Shown piece by piece: positions 1-12,611 of a DNA stretch of 64,000 nt. Made by a program: the position numbers and the translations under genes. The stretch spans positions 21,166,526 through 21,230,525 of the forward strand of contig NC_060234.1 in the NCBI RefSeq assembly GCF_021155775.2. The letters are read 5' to 3'. Positions within the stretch are counted from its first letter, which is position 1. Each line of letters opens with the position of its first letter. The notes beneath the pieces were generated by a model. The model saw nothing but the letters and a program-made list of their open reading frames with translations. It was not told where the DNA came from and did no database searches. The DNA is from Neodiprion pinetum (lineage: Eukaryota > Arthropoda > Insecta > Hymenoptera > Diprionidae).

Positions 1-1651
1 ATCATTTTTTTCGTTTTTTTTTTCTTCTCATTCTTATCTTATCTACTATTTAAGACAGTACTGCATGAATTTATGAATTTAGACGTCGATTGAACTATCG
101 ATGCCCTCTTTAATTCTTTATTATACGATGTCAACTTTGCAGTGAAAATTATTTTAACACTAAGCGAACAAATCAATATTCAATTGTATCAGTGAGTGAC
201 CAAAGTTGGATATGATAACAGCGGTGAAACAAATTTTAAACGGGAATAATTCTGCACATCCAAAATAAAAAGATTTCTACCTCTTATAATAGAACGAATA
301 CGATTATTAACGTAAGATTGAACCGCAATTTCATTTCAGTGACTTCGATTTTTTTTTTTTTTTTTCTACCCTTAAACGTAAATTAGATAAACTTTCATTG
401 AAATAAAAATTGTTGATAATTGTTGAATCGTCAGAATTTTTGTAACCGTCTGCTCGTGAACACGACTACTATACATTACGGTAAAGAGGTGTAAGAAAAC
501 TAAATATAAAACTGAAATAGTTGCAAATCACGGTTGAATTAGCGCCGCAGGCGTTGCCATTGTGAAACGGGCTCGGTTAATTGTTTAATGCCCAATTTTC
601 GTCGCAGCGATAATCTAGCTGTGTAGGTGTTGCAGCCAGCGTAGGAATTCCGGCATTATAATTCTATCATTAACGTAGCTTATCTCAGCTGTCCGGTTAA
701 AATTAGGTCACGATAATATTGTGCTTCTAGCGGTCTGCCAACTTCCAGTACGTCCATGATTTTGCTTCCTAATTACACCTGTGTATCCACGTATGTACAC
801 GTGCTTCTAGCTGACCACCCACCCTCACACTCCACCCTTGTCGCAGCAGCTACGCGATGATACATAGTACACGGTGCTGTGTGGATATGCGCGGCAGCTG
901 ACGCGTAAGTTAGGAACACACACATCGACCGATGCTCAGGTACGTACGTAGGTGTCAGTGCTTGTGTTCCGCACACCCGAAACATTGGAATACGAACTCC
1001 ACGTTTCGGACAAGTCTGAAACCGGATTTGTCCGTATGGAAGAGTCCGGTATTGATCTTGACCAGGAACTGTAAGAAAGAATTCAACGCGTTCAAGCACT
1101 AAGATTTATCTCAGATCTAAAAGTCCAAACGGTATCGATGCTGAGCAGGATTGGTGAGAACTGATTAAATTCTCGAAACACAAGCTACGATATTTTTTAT
1201 ATTGTTATAATTTGAAAAAGTCACCGTGGCTTATCGAAAATGTAGAAATTTTTAAATATATGCAGTAGCTACCTTGTTCAGAAATTGCATGAAAGAATCT
1301 TTCGAGCACTCAGCTATGAGAGAGATTTAAAAGTCTGCAGCTTCTATTCCGAATTGGCCAAAACTTTTCAAATACATTTTTCTCACACTGACGATCTAGA
1401 TTCTTGTTTGGAAGCGTCACCGAGGTTTCTCGACAATTAACAAAGTCCGCTATCGAGCTTGTTCGGGAAATAAAAGACTCTCAAACGCCAAAACTGAAGT
1501 TGACAACTTTTACAGCGACAAGAAGAACTCTGACTCGAGTAATTATCACTGCATGGTGTACGCAAAATAAAAGAAATCCGCTGTCGAACTTGTCCAAAAG
1601 CATCGGTGCATGGTCCAAACTTGATGTTCGGTAATATTCATCAAATGCCTC
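1..1651. other. AT-rich noncoding DNA
   Basis: No reading frame here resembles a known protein; those present are short and start without context. A 17-base T run lies at 349-365. I see no repeat with a partner elsewhere in the window and no RNA gene. Confidence 0.6.
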
Positions 1652-1830
1652 AACGTTACGGCTAACTTGTTTTCGATGCCGAAAAAAAATATGAGTTAGA
1701 TTCTGTACGAATTACGTGACAATGAGTTCCGATGCAGCCAGCGTGAGAGATTGGAAGCCATTGTCGCGTAACTCGAATAGAATCGTACTCGCATTTTGTT
1801 TCGGACCGAAAACAAGTTAGCCGAAAGGTT
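1652..1830. repeat. Imperfect hairpin, MITE-like
   Basis: The left arm begins around 1652 and contains GGCTAACTTGTTTTCG. The right arm ends at 1830 and contains the reverse complement of that word, CGAAAACAAGTTAGCC. The similarity continues inward on both sides to CGTGACAATG / CATTGTCGCG, so the arms are roughly 70 bases each around a loop of about 35 bases. No clear target-site duplication is visible and no coding capacity exists. The structure is that of a non-autonomous inverted-repeat transposon, but with one copy in the window the family cannot be named. Confidence 0.6.
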
Positions 1831-4174
1831 AAGTCGTTAATAAATATTACTGTACCGAGATGCAGATGCTAATTATTCTAAGCTAATTATCGCTCTGAAA
1901 TTATTCTTCTCGTAAAGAACAAGAGCAGCGACTGGCGAGATTCTCAATAATAGGCTGATGTCTTGTGTATTATTCGAGCTCAATTAAAAGTTGGACCAGG
2001 GTACAATGATCCGATTTCAAAAGACCGTATCTAGGTCTGCAAGTTTACACACGAACGCGACGATTATTGTTACACGTAGCGTAAACTCATCTCCGTTTCG
2101 TGTTCCGTTACTCTTTGCGCGTTATTTGACGCACCCTGACTCGACTGTGATGTTTTGAAGCGACGATGACTATCTTAATTGCGACTAACACGTGACATTT
2201 TGCCAGCAAATAAAATAACCCTCAAATATAACAGCGATTAGCAGCGCAGGGCTGAATTTCAAGGCTCGAGGGAATCGGATTTTCGCTTGTTCACCACGCC
2301 CAATCATTATACTAAGGCTATGATAATGTACAGTTCCATAGCTGGTGGGGAATGAGATAAGAAAGACATCGCGTAATCAACTGCCAGTGAGGAATAATAA
2401 CTGAGAATAAGAATACTAACGCGAATATATTTTTATACATGCGATATATAATAAAAAAAAAAAATTAAAAAAAATATACATACGGTAATTGAGGGCTTCT
2501 ATGCCGCTTTCAACTTTGGTAAATGTAAGTTTGTCATCCTTTTCTTTCTATCTTGGTTCTGTGATTGTGTATTTTTGAGTCTAATAATACATATGTTGGT
2601 TGGTTATGTTTTAATTAATCGGCCATTCACATTACAATTTTGTATTCACATACATTTGGACAGTTCTTTTTCAATAAATTTCTAATCTGACGAGCCCCCT
2701 CCCCCAAAAAAAACGTCAATACGTGTTTTTTAATCCATAACGACCGATGACACTAAGAAACCCATATGCATTTTATGGGAACCTCGTCGAATTAGTTGCA
2801 ATTGGGTGAAATCGCACCTGCGCAACGAGGTCCTCTGAATTCCGTGAAAATTCTAGAGTTCGTTTAAAATCCCTCGACCTTTTTTTGAAGAGTTTAACCC
2901 CACGACGATTCCTTGAGGAGTAAGAGTTTGGGACCTGCATAACGTCCTTGAGCTGCAGATTACAGTAGATATGCGGTAGTTTTGCTGCTTTGAGCCGGTA
3001 GAACGTTCTTCGCTCGAAGGCCAATCGTACAAAGGACAAAAAGCTTTTCGCTATTTCGCGTCGAAAAAAAAAACATACAGAGTGAAGGACGGAGATTTTT
3101 AAAGAGTTGGTACGGTCACCGCGTATCTTACAGAGAATTCCCAGGCCTCAAGATAAGAACTTCGCATCGTATTTTACAGTGACTTATGATAATCCAAAGA
3201 GAAGAAGGTCTTAAATCGACGCTTTGTTTTTGCCGAGGGCATAAACAGACCAGGAAATCGATCAAAATCGTCCGATCGCATTTCTTCCGGCTCCCGCATA
3301 ACTGTGAAATTATTAAATAAACGCGACGTAAATCGTTACCTCTGACGAGGGTTCGACGGCGCTTAACTCGCAGTGGCGATAATCGAAACAGGGATAGCAA
3401 ATGTGAGAACGGTAACAATTTTTCCCCAGCAACCGTTCATCGTGGCTAGGACCACGTATTCGATACCTGGTGGACACCCCCGGTCGTGTACGTAAATCGA
3501 TCTGTTTGCAGAGCTGGACAAGAGACAAGGACCGAGAACCAATATGGACTTCCGTGAAAACAGGAGGCACCGGCTGGATCCGACCTGGACACACCTCTGT
3601 TACCCACCTCTTTCCACCCTTCTGCGAAGCTCTGGTAACCTTTATTCGTAGGCACGACACTGTCTGGGAGCTGGATGGTGTAGGAGAATGCGGAGGAGTG
3701 TGTTCAACCAGACCCCATGATCCAAGCACCGGATTCCCACCTCGACAGTCCCGACTACCTTCCAAATGACAAATTACAGCCGCAAGGTACTGCAGCCCTG
3801 CTCCAAGGTACCACTTCTCCTCTCTCTTCTACCCGCTTTCAATTTTAGAAACGACTATTGCACTGCAGGAATTGTACAATGCTTCTTGTTACCGTTCTTG
3901 TTCTTGCTACAGGATCTTTGTTTGAATTATTCAGGAAAGATTGTTACACGATAAACCTGCGGAGACTGTCATGCGGTGTGTAATACGACTTCGGAGGGGT
4001 AACGATATGGGGCTTCTATTCGTTTTACCAAACTGATGACGTCCGGACGTTGATTACGCCGATTCAACTTCGCTGGATATTGTTATTTAGGATCTATTCA
4101 AGGATCTGATACTTGGACAGTACATAAAACAACTCTTGATCCGTTGTCTTTGGTAAAATAAAATTTTGGATAGC

Positions 4175-4182
<8 letters not shown>
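1831..4182. other. Noncoding DNA with a GC-richer island at 3.4-3.77 kb
   Basis: The stretch around 3420-3770 is less AT-rich and open in several frames on both strands, including a 99-codon frame at 3470-3769 on the plus strand. That frame has no recognisable domain, and overlapping open frames on the other strand point to base composition rather than coding. The rest is AT-rich with nothing recognisable. Confidence 0.5.

Positions 4183-4241
<59 letters not shown>
4183..4241. repeat. (AT)n microsatellite
   Basis: About 29 uninterrupted AT units follow a short A run. The true length in the organism may differ because such tracts slip during replication and sequencing. Confidence 0.95.
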
Positions 4242-4243
<2 letters not shown>

Positions 4244-5253
4244 ATACACCAATGTATCGGAAAATGAATCATTCTACTCAAAAAATCTTGACTCACTAAA
4301 TCTTTGATATTTTGAGCTGAGAATTGACTATAAAATTCTTAAGACACAGATATTTATTTGAGTGAGTGAAGTTGAATTTTTGGAAAAAAGAATGAATCAA
4401 CGATTTTTACGATATTTCATTATTTGTATTGTAATGATTGGAATATATCCGCTAAGAGAGCAAAACGAGAGCGAATGAGAGTTGACCCATGGAGTGGGAC
4501 ACGTGGTGTGTGTCGTCACCAATTTCGAATATATTCAGAAGAAGAGATCTTGGTCAAGGACTCTCTTGAAGAGAGGAGGTGCGGAGGTTCCGGTCTCACG
4601 TGATCGAACATGAGATACCGAAGATCGACGAACGTCTTATCAATGCAAAGTTACCACAAAGATAGACACTTAAAACTCAAACAGTAAAAACTCCAAAAGC
4701 TGTATCAAACTTAGAGAGAGACGATTTAAAAGGAAGAAACAAAATAAACCAAGTGAAATCCAAGAGTAAAGTGCATCGATGAAAGACAATTATTTACAAT
4801 TTCAACAATATACACCATTTTAAAGAACTTGCACGTGAAATGAATAAATGACCGAATGGATGAACGAATGAATTTTAAACTTAAGGACGGCTCGTGTTTT
4901 ATATATCGATAAAGAAAAGAATTTGTGCTATGTTCGTCGTACCTTGTGAAATATGCGTAAAGTTTATTAGTTAATTGAGTGAATAAAATTTTAAATTTCC
5001 ATATATTCTTACAGTCTTGGATCAAACCGTATCATTTCGGCTGTTTTTCACATGTAATTTACGGTCAAGACTCCGTAGGGTCGTTTTTACCCTTGTGCGC
5101 AGCGCAAGGATTAAAGTTTCATATATTTCGTGGATTGTCGAATGCACCCTCGGTGAAAAATATTATAATTTACTTGGCGTCAGTGGCACACGTGTGTCGC
5201 AGCAGCGGGTCCATTCGTTCGAGTCGATTTCGAAGCGACACGCTAGTGCAAAT
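4242..5253. other. Noncoding DNA, possible promoter or leader region
   Basis: Three CACGTG E-box words occur at 4500-4505, 4597-4602 and 4832-4837, upstream of a possible first coding exon at 5254. The spacing may be chance. No TATA box or initiator could be placed with confidence. Overlapping open frames at 4979-5266 and 5017-5316 begin without ATG context and resemble nothing known. Confidence 0.35.
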
Positions 5254-5308
5254 ATGTCCAATTTAATTCGAAATTCATTTCAATCCGCCGTAGCAGCTAT
5301 GAATACAG
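5254..5308 (+). CDS. Possible first coding exon of an unidentified host gene (partial)
   Basis: An ATG at 5254 opens an 18-codon segment, MSNLIRNSFQSAVAAMNT, plus one extra base. It ends at ACAG followed directly by GTATGT at 5309, a good insect 5' splice site. The reading matches no family I recognise. The peptide is polar with two alanine-rich turns and could be an N-terminal targeting region, but that is only a guess. A plausible acceptor (TTGTTTCAG with an upstream CTAAAAC branch-like word) lies at 5474. Joining to it adds only about six residues before a stop unless a further donor at 5491 (GTGAGG) is used. It could equally be an upstream open frame in a noncoding transcript. Confidence 0.28.
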
Positions 5309-5474
5309 GTATGTAGATTTATAATCTACAATTACACGAGAACAGCAGTGCGACGTGACGACGTGACGGTTATGACAACATTGCCGCCTGTACACCGGCT
5401 GCTTTCACCTCGCGCATAATGTTGTTATGTTTACTTTAAATTATTATTGCTAAAACCGCGGTGTGTTGTTTCAG

Positions 5475-5494
5475 CCGGTCTCACCTACGCGTGA
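5475..5494 (+). other. Possible second exon or microexon
   Basis: The site is preceded by a pyrimidine-rich tract ending TTTCAG at 5474 and a branch-like CTAAAAC. In the phase left by the 5254-5308 exon it reads a few residues (A-G-L-T-Y-A) and then TGA. A donor-like GTGAGG starts at 5491, which would make a 16-base microexon. Splice signals of this quality arise by chance, so this is weak without transcript data. Confidence 0.15.
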
Positions 5495-8400
5495 GGAAAA
5501 TTGTTATTTACGATTTCCGTTACAATCTGCTACGGGGTGCCAGCCTCGCAGATTTCCGCAACAGCGACGTTTTTTCACCGCTTGCATACCTGCTCTGCGT
5601 TATATTCCCGAAGTTCGGAGACTCTAATGGGTATAAAATAGTTATATGCACTCTGTCGCGAATAGGTTGTGCATGGTATTATAACCGACCAAAATCCAGA
5701 TTCATTATCCTCGGAGCTGCGGGTGAATCAATTCGCACGGATCTGGTACCAAGCGTATTGACTCTCGTGCAGAAATTCGAGAACACTGGATGAAGAGTTA
5801 CGTTGCTTTGTTGTAGTTGTTCTCATTTTACCAGTTTCAATTCATTACATCCCGAATCGATAGTGTAAGTGATTTTCCATTATTTACACCACAATGTTAA
5901 AATTAATTATTAGCGACTTTTGGCGAGACGAGTCATAATTCAAAAGCAATTTTTGTCTGATGTAGTATTTCAAAATCCTCGTGCATTTTAAACTTAACGC
6001 TTTATTGAAATTCGACTTGACGAATGATGGATGGTGGAACTGTTCGGGGTAGAAAAATGTGTAAATTACAAATTTTCATATCGCCTCTTCTCGCTCAAAG
6101 TTATTATATTCAAAATAGAAATTAATCCGAGCGACACAAAGCCGCTGTTGACACACCATATTAAAGCACGAGTATAGTTATCCGATCAACCAAACGATTT
6201 GTATATTCAAACCACTTGCAATCTTAGAATTAATTCGACAGCGATCCTTTCCATTAAAGATAAATAATACCCGGCAATGATAAATTGATATTCCAAACTT
6301 ATACCGACGTGTAAACATTCTAGTCGTACAAAAATTTGTTCATTCTCTTTTTACTTTTCGTTTCACGCTCGGCTATTCTCGCCCCGTTCAAATTCATTTT
6401 TTTCCTCAAAAATCATAATGTCAACGATTGTAAAATGCATCATTTACAATAATTATAAACCAGTCAATGCGTGAGTTAAACTTTCAATTCCCAAACGCTG
6501 AGGGTAAACCGAAGTTCGGTGTAGTAGCGACCCTTCGTTAATACAAGTATAAATGCGGGGTACGTGTAACGTATGCAAAACTAATACCGCCATCCTAACA
6601 AAATTACGCTGCGACGTATATATAATAGTTTCAATGCGCACCAACTCACCCCTTTTCTCTTAGATATCCGTGTGTACGTCATAAACACCGTGGTGTACAT
6701 GAATATATGACAACATGTACGCAAATCGTACCTGTGCAAAGACCCGTGTGTGTGATTTCTGGAACCCAGCGCAGCGCGCCAAATCCCTGAGGACTTTGCG
6801 GGATGAGGAAGTCAGCGGAACCCGGAAATTCGCCAGGTAATAAGTTTAGCGATACGCTACTTTGGTAAACTGTGATAATACTTGTTCGGAAATTTGCCGC
6901 AACGGGAAATCTGCTTCGAAATTTTACTACTTTGGATGCGGCAGGCGCGTTCATTTTTTCGGATTTCAGATTAATGTCAGTCAAGTTGGATCACCGCAAA
7001 AAAAGTAAGAAAAAAAAAAATATTCAAGGAAAAATTACAAGACTATTCGAAATTCATGAATAATAAAAGTCTGACTGATACTCCCATTTTGAAAACAAAA
7101 GTAAGTTGGATCCTGCGGAAAGAGTGTGTGTACCAAGATTTCGTGTAACAAAAATTGAAGTATCGTTGCCAGAGATTATTTCAAAATTGTAACTGTATTT
7201 ACGGAATAAAATTATTGCTCTCGGATATCCCCGCTTGCGTATTGTAATTTTCAGAAGGTTGGAACAATCTTTAAGTTGGTGAAAAAAATTAAAAGTGCTA
7301 CAAAAATAAAAAAAAAATAAAAAAATAAAAAAAAGAGTTCGGAGCAGCACGGGACCGGTCTTGAATTGTTTGGAAAAGAGAATGCGAGTGTTTGACAATT
7401 TTAAAAAAGATCCTTTTCAAAATACGAATAATCACATGATAATCAGAATCATTCTTCATATTTATGAATAATTGGCCAGTTGAATAAAAAATGTAAAAAA
7501 ATTCAGCATACTGTTCCAGACGTGGGAAAATTGGAGAAATATTTTTGAACAAAATCAAAAATGGCGAGGGTTAGACGAACTCGGTGGGTTTGAATTCCCC
7601 CTGTACAGGTAGCCGTAAATACCATTACACGCATGATCCTCGTTACTCTCATCCATCACGGAACTGGGTCAAAGTCCAACTGCGGTTGTTTTTCGATCAT
7701 TTTTACAACGAGATGAGGGTATCGCGGATTTAAAAGTGATTTCGGGCAGACTTTGCCCTTTGGGAGGTGAAAGAAAGTACGCCGAATCGTCGGACGAACT
7801 GATCCTGATCGAATTCGAAGGGTCAAAGGAGTGAATGTCGAAAAGTAGAATGGTCAGACAGTAGAAGGGCCTTTGCTTCGTCCTTCGGAGAAGAGAAAAT
7901 GAGAGTTGTGAATGGAAGTGTATTCGATCGGCAGAGACTAACGATCAGACGGAACAGCCTGTTCGGAAAATTAATTACCCGCAGGTACCTACATTTTGAA
8001 TCATGGAAAACTGTTTTAGGTCTCTTGAATCAGGCATGAAGTACCTCTTTTTATAAAAAAGATTTATACCTCTGTTTCGAAGTTTCGGGAAAAATAGATG
8101 TTGATCCTTTAAGCCCGACTCCCACTTGACTTCAGTTGACGAACAGAATTTTTTTATTGAGTTGCTAAACATGTTTCTGAGTCAAAGTATGTGGAAAATA
8201 TGGTTTCTCCATTTTTTTGTGCCTCAAGAAATGTACTCTTTAACGAATTTCGTGTTTTTATTTGAAGTTTTTTTCGCAAGGCCTGAAAACTTGTCGAAAT
8301 TTTGAATAGTATTTCTTTGTTTATTAAAGTTGACCGACATATTCAGAAAAATAACCATATGTATATGGAATTTAGCCAATTACAAGTAAGTGAACGGGTG

Positions 8401-8782
8401 AACAAATTTCGATTCGACTGCATCCAAATGTTTTCCATAGGCGGTTGAGTCTAAACTTTTGATATTTGTACGAAAGTATATCTGATAATATATAAAAATT
8501 CTGAGATTGAATTTTGTAACGTTGAGGAAACGAACCGTTTGGGAGGCAGGATCAGTATTTTGCAAGTTTTAAGTGATTTCCAACTAGTCGAGTTTTCAAA
8601 ATATGGAAATTTTTTGTATTTTTATAATTTAAAGCATTTCGGAAATTTTTCCCACTGCGAAATAACGATATTTTTCGAAACGTGAAAAGCTGGCTTCACC
8701 TAGCCGCTAAATTGAAATTTTTACACCTATCATCATGACTTGCCTGTAAAATTGGCGTAATCATCCGTACCGTTTGACGGCT
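5495..8782. other. AT-rich noncoding DNA
   Basis: Short A and T runs are frequent. All open frames are short and unrecognised. Around 7780-7870 are words such as TCGAAGGGTCAAAG and AGAATGGTCAGACAG that resemble the degenerate word family seen more densely at 13.67-14.56 kb. Confidence 0.55.
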
Positions 8783-8803
8783 AAAAAAAAAAAAAAAAAA
8801 AAA
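8783..8803. repeat. Poly-A tract (21 A)
   Basis: An uninterrupted run of A. No retrogene or LINE body precedes it and no duplication flanks it, so it is scored only as a homopolymer. Confidence 0.95.
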
Positions 8804-8865
8804 TAGTCGCTACTCTCCGCATCGAATTTTCAGTCATTCCTGTGGTTAAATGGTTCTTCATTCAA

Positions 8866-8886
8866 CCCCCCCCCCCCCCCCCCCCC
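8866..8886. repeat. Poly-C tract (21 C)
   Basis: An uninterrupted C run, that is G21 on the minus strand. Long C runs are unusual in such AT-rich sequence. They can form i-motif or G-quadruplex structures and are also prone to length error. Confidence 0.95.
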
Positions 8887-9859
8887 AAAAAACGTCAACG
8901 CGCCGAGGGTTATCGTATCACAGGGCGTCCAACATCGATTCGAAGCAGCTGAACGTGGCCCTTGGTTCCATCCGACCCTTCGCCTCTCCCATCTCCTCTG
9001 CTTATCTGTATCCAGGGGAATAATGGAAATTCTCCGAGTCACGAAATTGCGACCTGGAAGAGGGAAGAATGGAAGGCAAGGAGAGGAGGCGCGTGTCGGA
9101 GGTCTGGGATATCTCGCCGGGGTGTCGATCCACCCCTCAACACGCGTGCTACCAGCGTTCGTCTATTCCGTCTGGAACACCACATGACGCGTAGTTACGT
9201 ATCTTATACGTATGTGCCTAAGCGGAGGCATTCGTACTCGTGTACCAACCGTGACTGATGATATCGCGATTTTCGATGGCTTCTAGCGGCGAATAAGAAG
9301 AGCGGGAGTCCGGGAAGCCGATCTTGATGAAATTTTTTTCGGGGAATATTGGATCGAAATAAATACACACGTGTCTCGGCGTTTCGTTGAATGAGACCTT
9401 TTTTTTGCTAACAAATAAAATATATCATAATATAGATACGGTAGGTACGATTTATACGAATTCGTATGTAGGTATACGTAGATCAATGAAGAGAGAACGA
9501 ATTTCGTCGAAATAAATAAAACAACGGTCAAGATTGGGGAAAAATGAATTGCAAACAAGAAAAATTCAATTGTCGGTTACGGATAATTTTCTTCCGTTTT
9601 GTTTTTTTCTTTTTTTTTAAAAATTTTATTGCTCATCTAGCAATCTTTAACATCAGTGCGGTATATTTCAAAGGTTACTCTCGCCTGTCTCGGCCAAATT
9701 TAATCCCACAGGAATTCATACTGCAACGAATAATATTCATTAATGGATAATAAGCTTTTACATTTCTTTACATCATACGCTTCTCTTTACGAACTGACGC
9801 CGGTTGTGCATCGGCCGTAGAAGGTTGATTATTTAGAGAGAACGCCTCGTACACATACC
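8887..9859. other. Noncoding DNA
   Basis: A GC-balanced patch lies at 8890-9260 and AT-rich sequence follows. Open frames on both strands overlap and show no domain. Nothing further is seen. Confidence 0.5.
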
Positions 9860-10236
9860 GGGACAATCTCTTGAAACTTGAAAATCAACTGCGCATGCGC
9901 GAGTTTTATCGGCGCAGGCTGGCCATCCCGAGTTTTCAGCCGTAAAACTGTTTCTGGCGGCGATGCAGTTGATACGAATTTTCGAGGTTAGAATCTCAAA
10001 TAATTGAGGCGGTGACTCGGAAGGGTTTGGGAAGCATTTGTTATTGGGTCGGAAAGTCGATTCTTCAAAGAACGGTCGTAATTTAATGCTTATGCTCTTT
10101 GAAAATTCAAACGTAGACATTTTGTTTACGTTGGCCCGCCTGCATCGCAGACAAAAATATCGCTGCGGGACTATTTCGCCGACCAATGAGATTGAATTAT
10201 TTGGCGTATGCGCAGTTGATCTTCAAGTTTCATCCC
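9860..10236. mobile_element. Small inverted-repeat element A, copy 1 (MITE-like)
   Basis: This 377-bp segment aligns along its length with 61678-62068. Its left end reads GGGACAATCTCTTGAAACTT and runs on through AAAATCAACT into GCGCATGCGC at 9891-9900. The right end is an imperfect inverted copy (GCGTATGCGCAG, then GTTGATCTTCAAGTTTCA, then CCC at 10234-10236) that has lost about ten bases next to the terminus relative to the other copy. There is no open frame of consequence, so it would depend on a transposase from elsewhere. No target duplication is visible, so the superfamily is not assigned. Confidence 0.75.
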
Positions 10237-12267
10237 GATATGCGTCTAACTTGTCCATCGAACCTCATCCTAACTATTTTGCATTCAGGTTACAACATCG
10301 GTGTCTACGAACATAAGTTTTACATGAAAAAAGGCTATTATCGACTTTCGTTACAATCATTTCTGTTTTATTCTACATAAGTTAAGTGGCGATTATTTTT
10401 TTTTCAGATAAGGTTAAGATCAATGGTAATGAAATATGCGAAAAAGTCAGAATTCGTAACATGCAAGCCGAAATCTACAGCATCGTAAGAATTATCCGAC
10501 CAGTTTCAAATTGTTTTCCAATTCGCACACAGCCCGCTTTTTATTAAGTCCGGTCTGTTCGCCAACCCGTAAGTGATAAGCATCATTCCAAGCCACGAAA
10601 TTTTCCCCTCTCGGCTCCGATATCACCATTGTGCAAGACATGTAAAGTAGATTATATCCTGCCAGCTGCCAGCTGCGTATGTGACAAAGAATGTACGGGT
10701 ATTGGAGCGAGAGTTTGGGAAAGGCGCAATTCTGCCGATGGGCAAGTAACGATCGTACCGGAAACCGGAAACCCGAAACGTGGAACGACTCCCTATTAAA
10801 ACAGCGATATCAGCTTCCAATTATCGCGAAAAACAATCAGTTAAATTGACCAATAAACGGCGCTCGACGATTTTGCTGTTAACTTTCCCAACTATGAATG
10901 TGAATTAGTGTCTTGTTTTTCCACTCCAAAAATGGAAGACATAAAATTTATAAAACAGATTTTCCTAATTTCAAAATTTTCATCAAGACCTTGAGAGAGA
11001 CGCTTCGGTGAAATTTATCATTTTTTATTTTGTTTTTATTGCTATGGCAAGAAACGTCTGATACAAAATTAATTTTATAATTATTTAAATTGGTACAGAT
11101 TTTTTACTCGTAGACTTTTTTATTCTACAAAAGAACATTGTAAATGAGACATTAAAACCATTTTCAGTGTAATGTGTTTTTCCTTTGAATTTGCAAATTC
11201 TTTTGAAACGAAAAGAAGAAATGTTAAGATCTACCGTGAGTGATGATGATATTTTTTGAAAGTATATTAGACGAGAGTAAATAATTATGCAATTAGCCTC
11301 ATGCCGGCATTCAAGGAATTCTAAAAATGGAATAAATCTACTTAAACTGCGTTTCGGGAGAGATTTCAGCAAGAAACGACGGTGAAACATAAATGAAAGG
11401 AATCAAAAATAAATTATTGCTTAATAAACACAACCGGCAAACGAGAAAAGTAAACGGCTGCTTACGTCTGGAGGAGAAGAAACGACGCAGTAGATTCACA
11501 CTCGCATACATATTACATACGTGCAAACCCCCACGCATTCCACGCGCTGCTAAGAATATCGGGGGTGTAAAAAGTTTCGGAGGGGTTGATGATATAAGGA
11601 AAGCAAAAAGAGGGAGAGACGAAGTAGGAGAAGAAAAAGAAGAAGAAGAAGAAGAAGATGATGAGGAGGAAAAAGAGTAAAAACTGTTCATATACCTACA
11701 GTGGAGTGACTTTTATGTGGGTGACTATCGTGAATAACGACTTTACTGATTCCCGGGTTTCCGGCCTAATAAAGACATCAAACGAACGATGTATGGGTTC
11801 CTGAATTTTTTATTCATCTTTTAAAATTATAGCATTACGGCTTACGAACTTTATTCTTTATTCTACTTCGGGCATGGTTCCGACTTTCGTCCTTGTCGTA
11901 CACGCATACATACAAAACGAGCTGTACCTACAAGTTCGAAGAAAATTCACAGCTATTTAAGGAAGAGAAAAATTTTTCCGATACGTCGTCGGATCGTAGA
12001 TAAATAAATCGATAATATTATTCTGCAGCAATTGTATTCAGATGGAGAACAACAAAGGAGCGAAGATAAGTATAGAGATGTGGAGAACAATTTCGTGTTG
12101 GGGAGGAAAAAACAAGAAAATTAAGTGTAGATTTTACAAATGTGCAGTAAGTATTGTGGCAAAAATAGTTTTCGTAGGATGTACGGCGATTGGATTTAAC
12201 CAAAATGTAAAACTCGGTAATAAGGGTGTAGATTTCACCACAATTGCTGTAAACTCTACTGCGAATT
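10237..12267. other. AT-rich noncoding DNA
   Basis: It contains a GAA-repeat tract at 11639-11658 that creates a lysine/glutamate-rich open frame on the plus strand and serine-rich frames on the minus strand, which are compositional artefacts. No gene or dispersed repeat was recognised. Confidence 0.55.
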
Positions 12268-12611
12268 CACTGAGAGAAATTTTTAGATCCGGTTACCGCT
12301 CGGTTCTTAACTATTTTCATTTTTTACCACAATCGAAAAATATAGTTCTAGGTAGAGAATGAAAATTAGTTTTCCAGCTGTTACCGGAAAGTCTGGTATC
12401 CGTTACTATTCTTTCTCATTACGATCACTGTTGCTGTATTTTCTTGCAACTGTTGCGAAAATTTAACGCTTGTGCAACGATAAATTGACGTTAAAGCCTT
12501 GTTTAGCTAAAAAAGTAGAGTAAACCAAGCAAACTGATTTCGCATTGCAATTACCAAAAAAGTATCACTGAATTTTTCTAGTTACTGTACAAAGGAAATT
12601 TTTTCTCAGTG
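12268..12611 (-). mobile_element. Small inverted-repeat element B, copy 1 (MITE-like)
   Basis: This 344-bp segment begins CACTGAGAGAAATTTTT and ends with the matching inverted terminus CTCAGTG. It is in the opposite orientation to the copy at 43342-43751 and matches it closely over blocks such as TTACCGGAAAGTCTGG and CTTTCTCATTACGATCAC. It lacks an internal stretch of about 80 bases that the 43-kb copy carries. TA follows the right end, but the left flank is TT, so the presumed TA target duplication is only half preserved. It has no coding capacity. Confidence 0.8.

Noticed and set aside
3470..3769. 99-codon plus-strand frame with acceptor- and donor-like words nearby
   Set aside because: No recognisable protein and a 150-codon frame overlaps on the other strand; splice-like words alone are too common.
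8783..8803. Poly-A run as the tail of a LINE or processed pseudogene
   Set aside because: No coding relic precedes it and no target duplication flanks it.
11393..11680. 95-codon lysine/glutamate-rich frame
   Set aside because: Its charged tail is the GAA repeat and the rest has no family resemblance.
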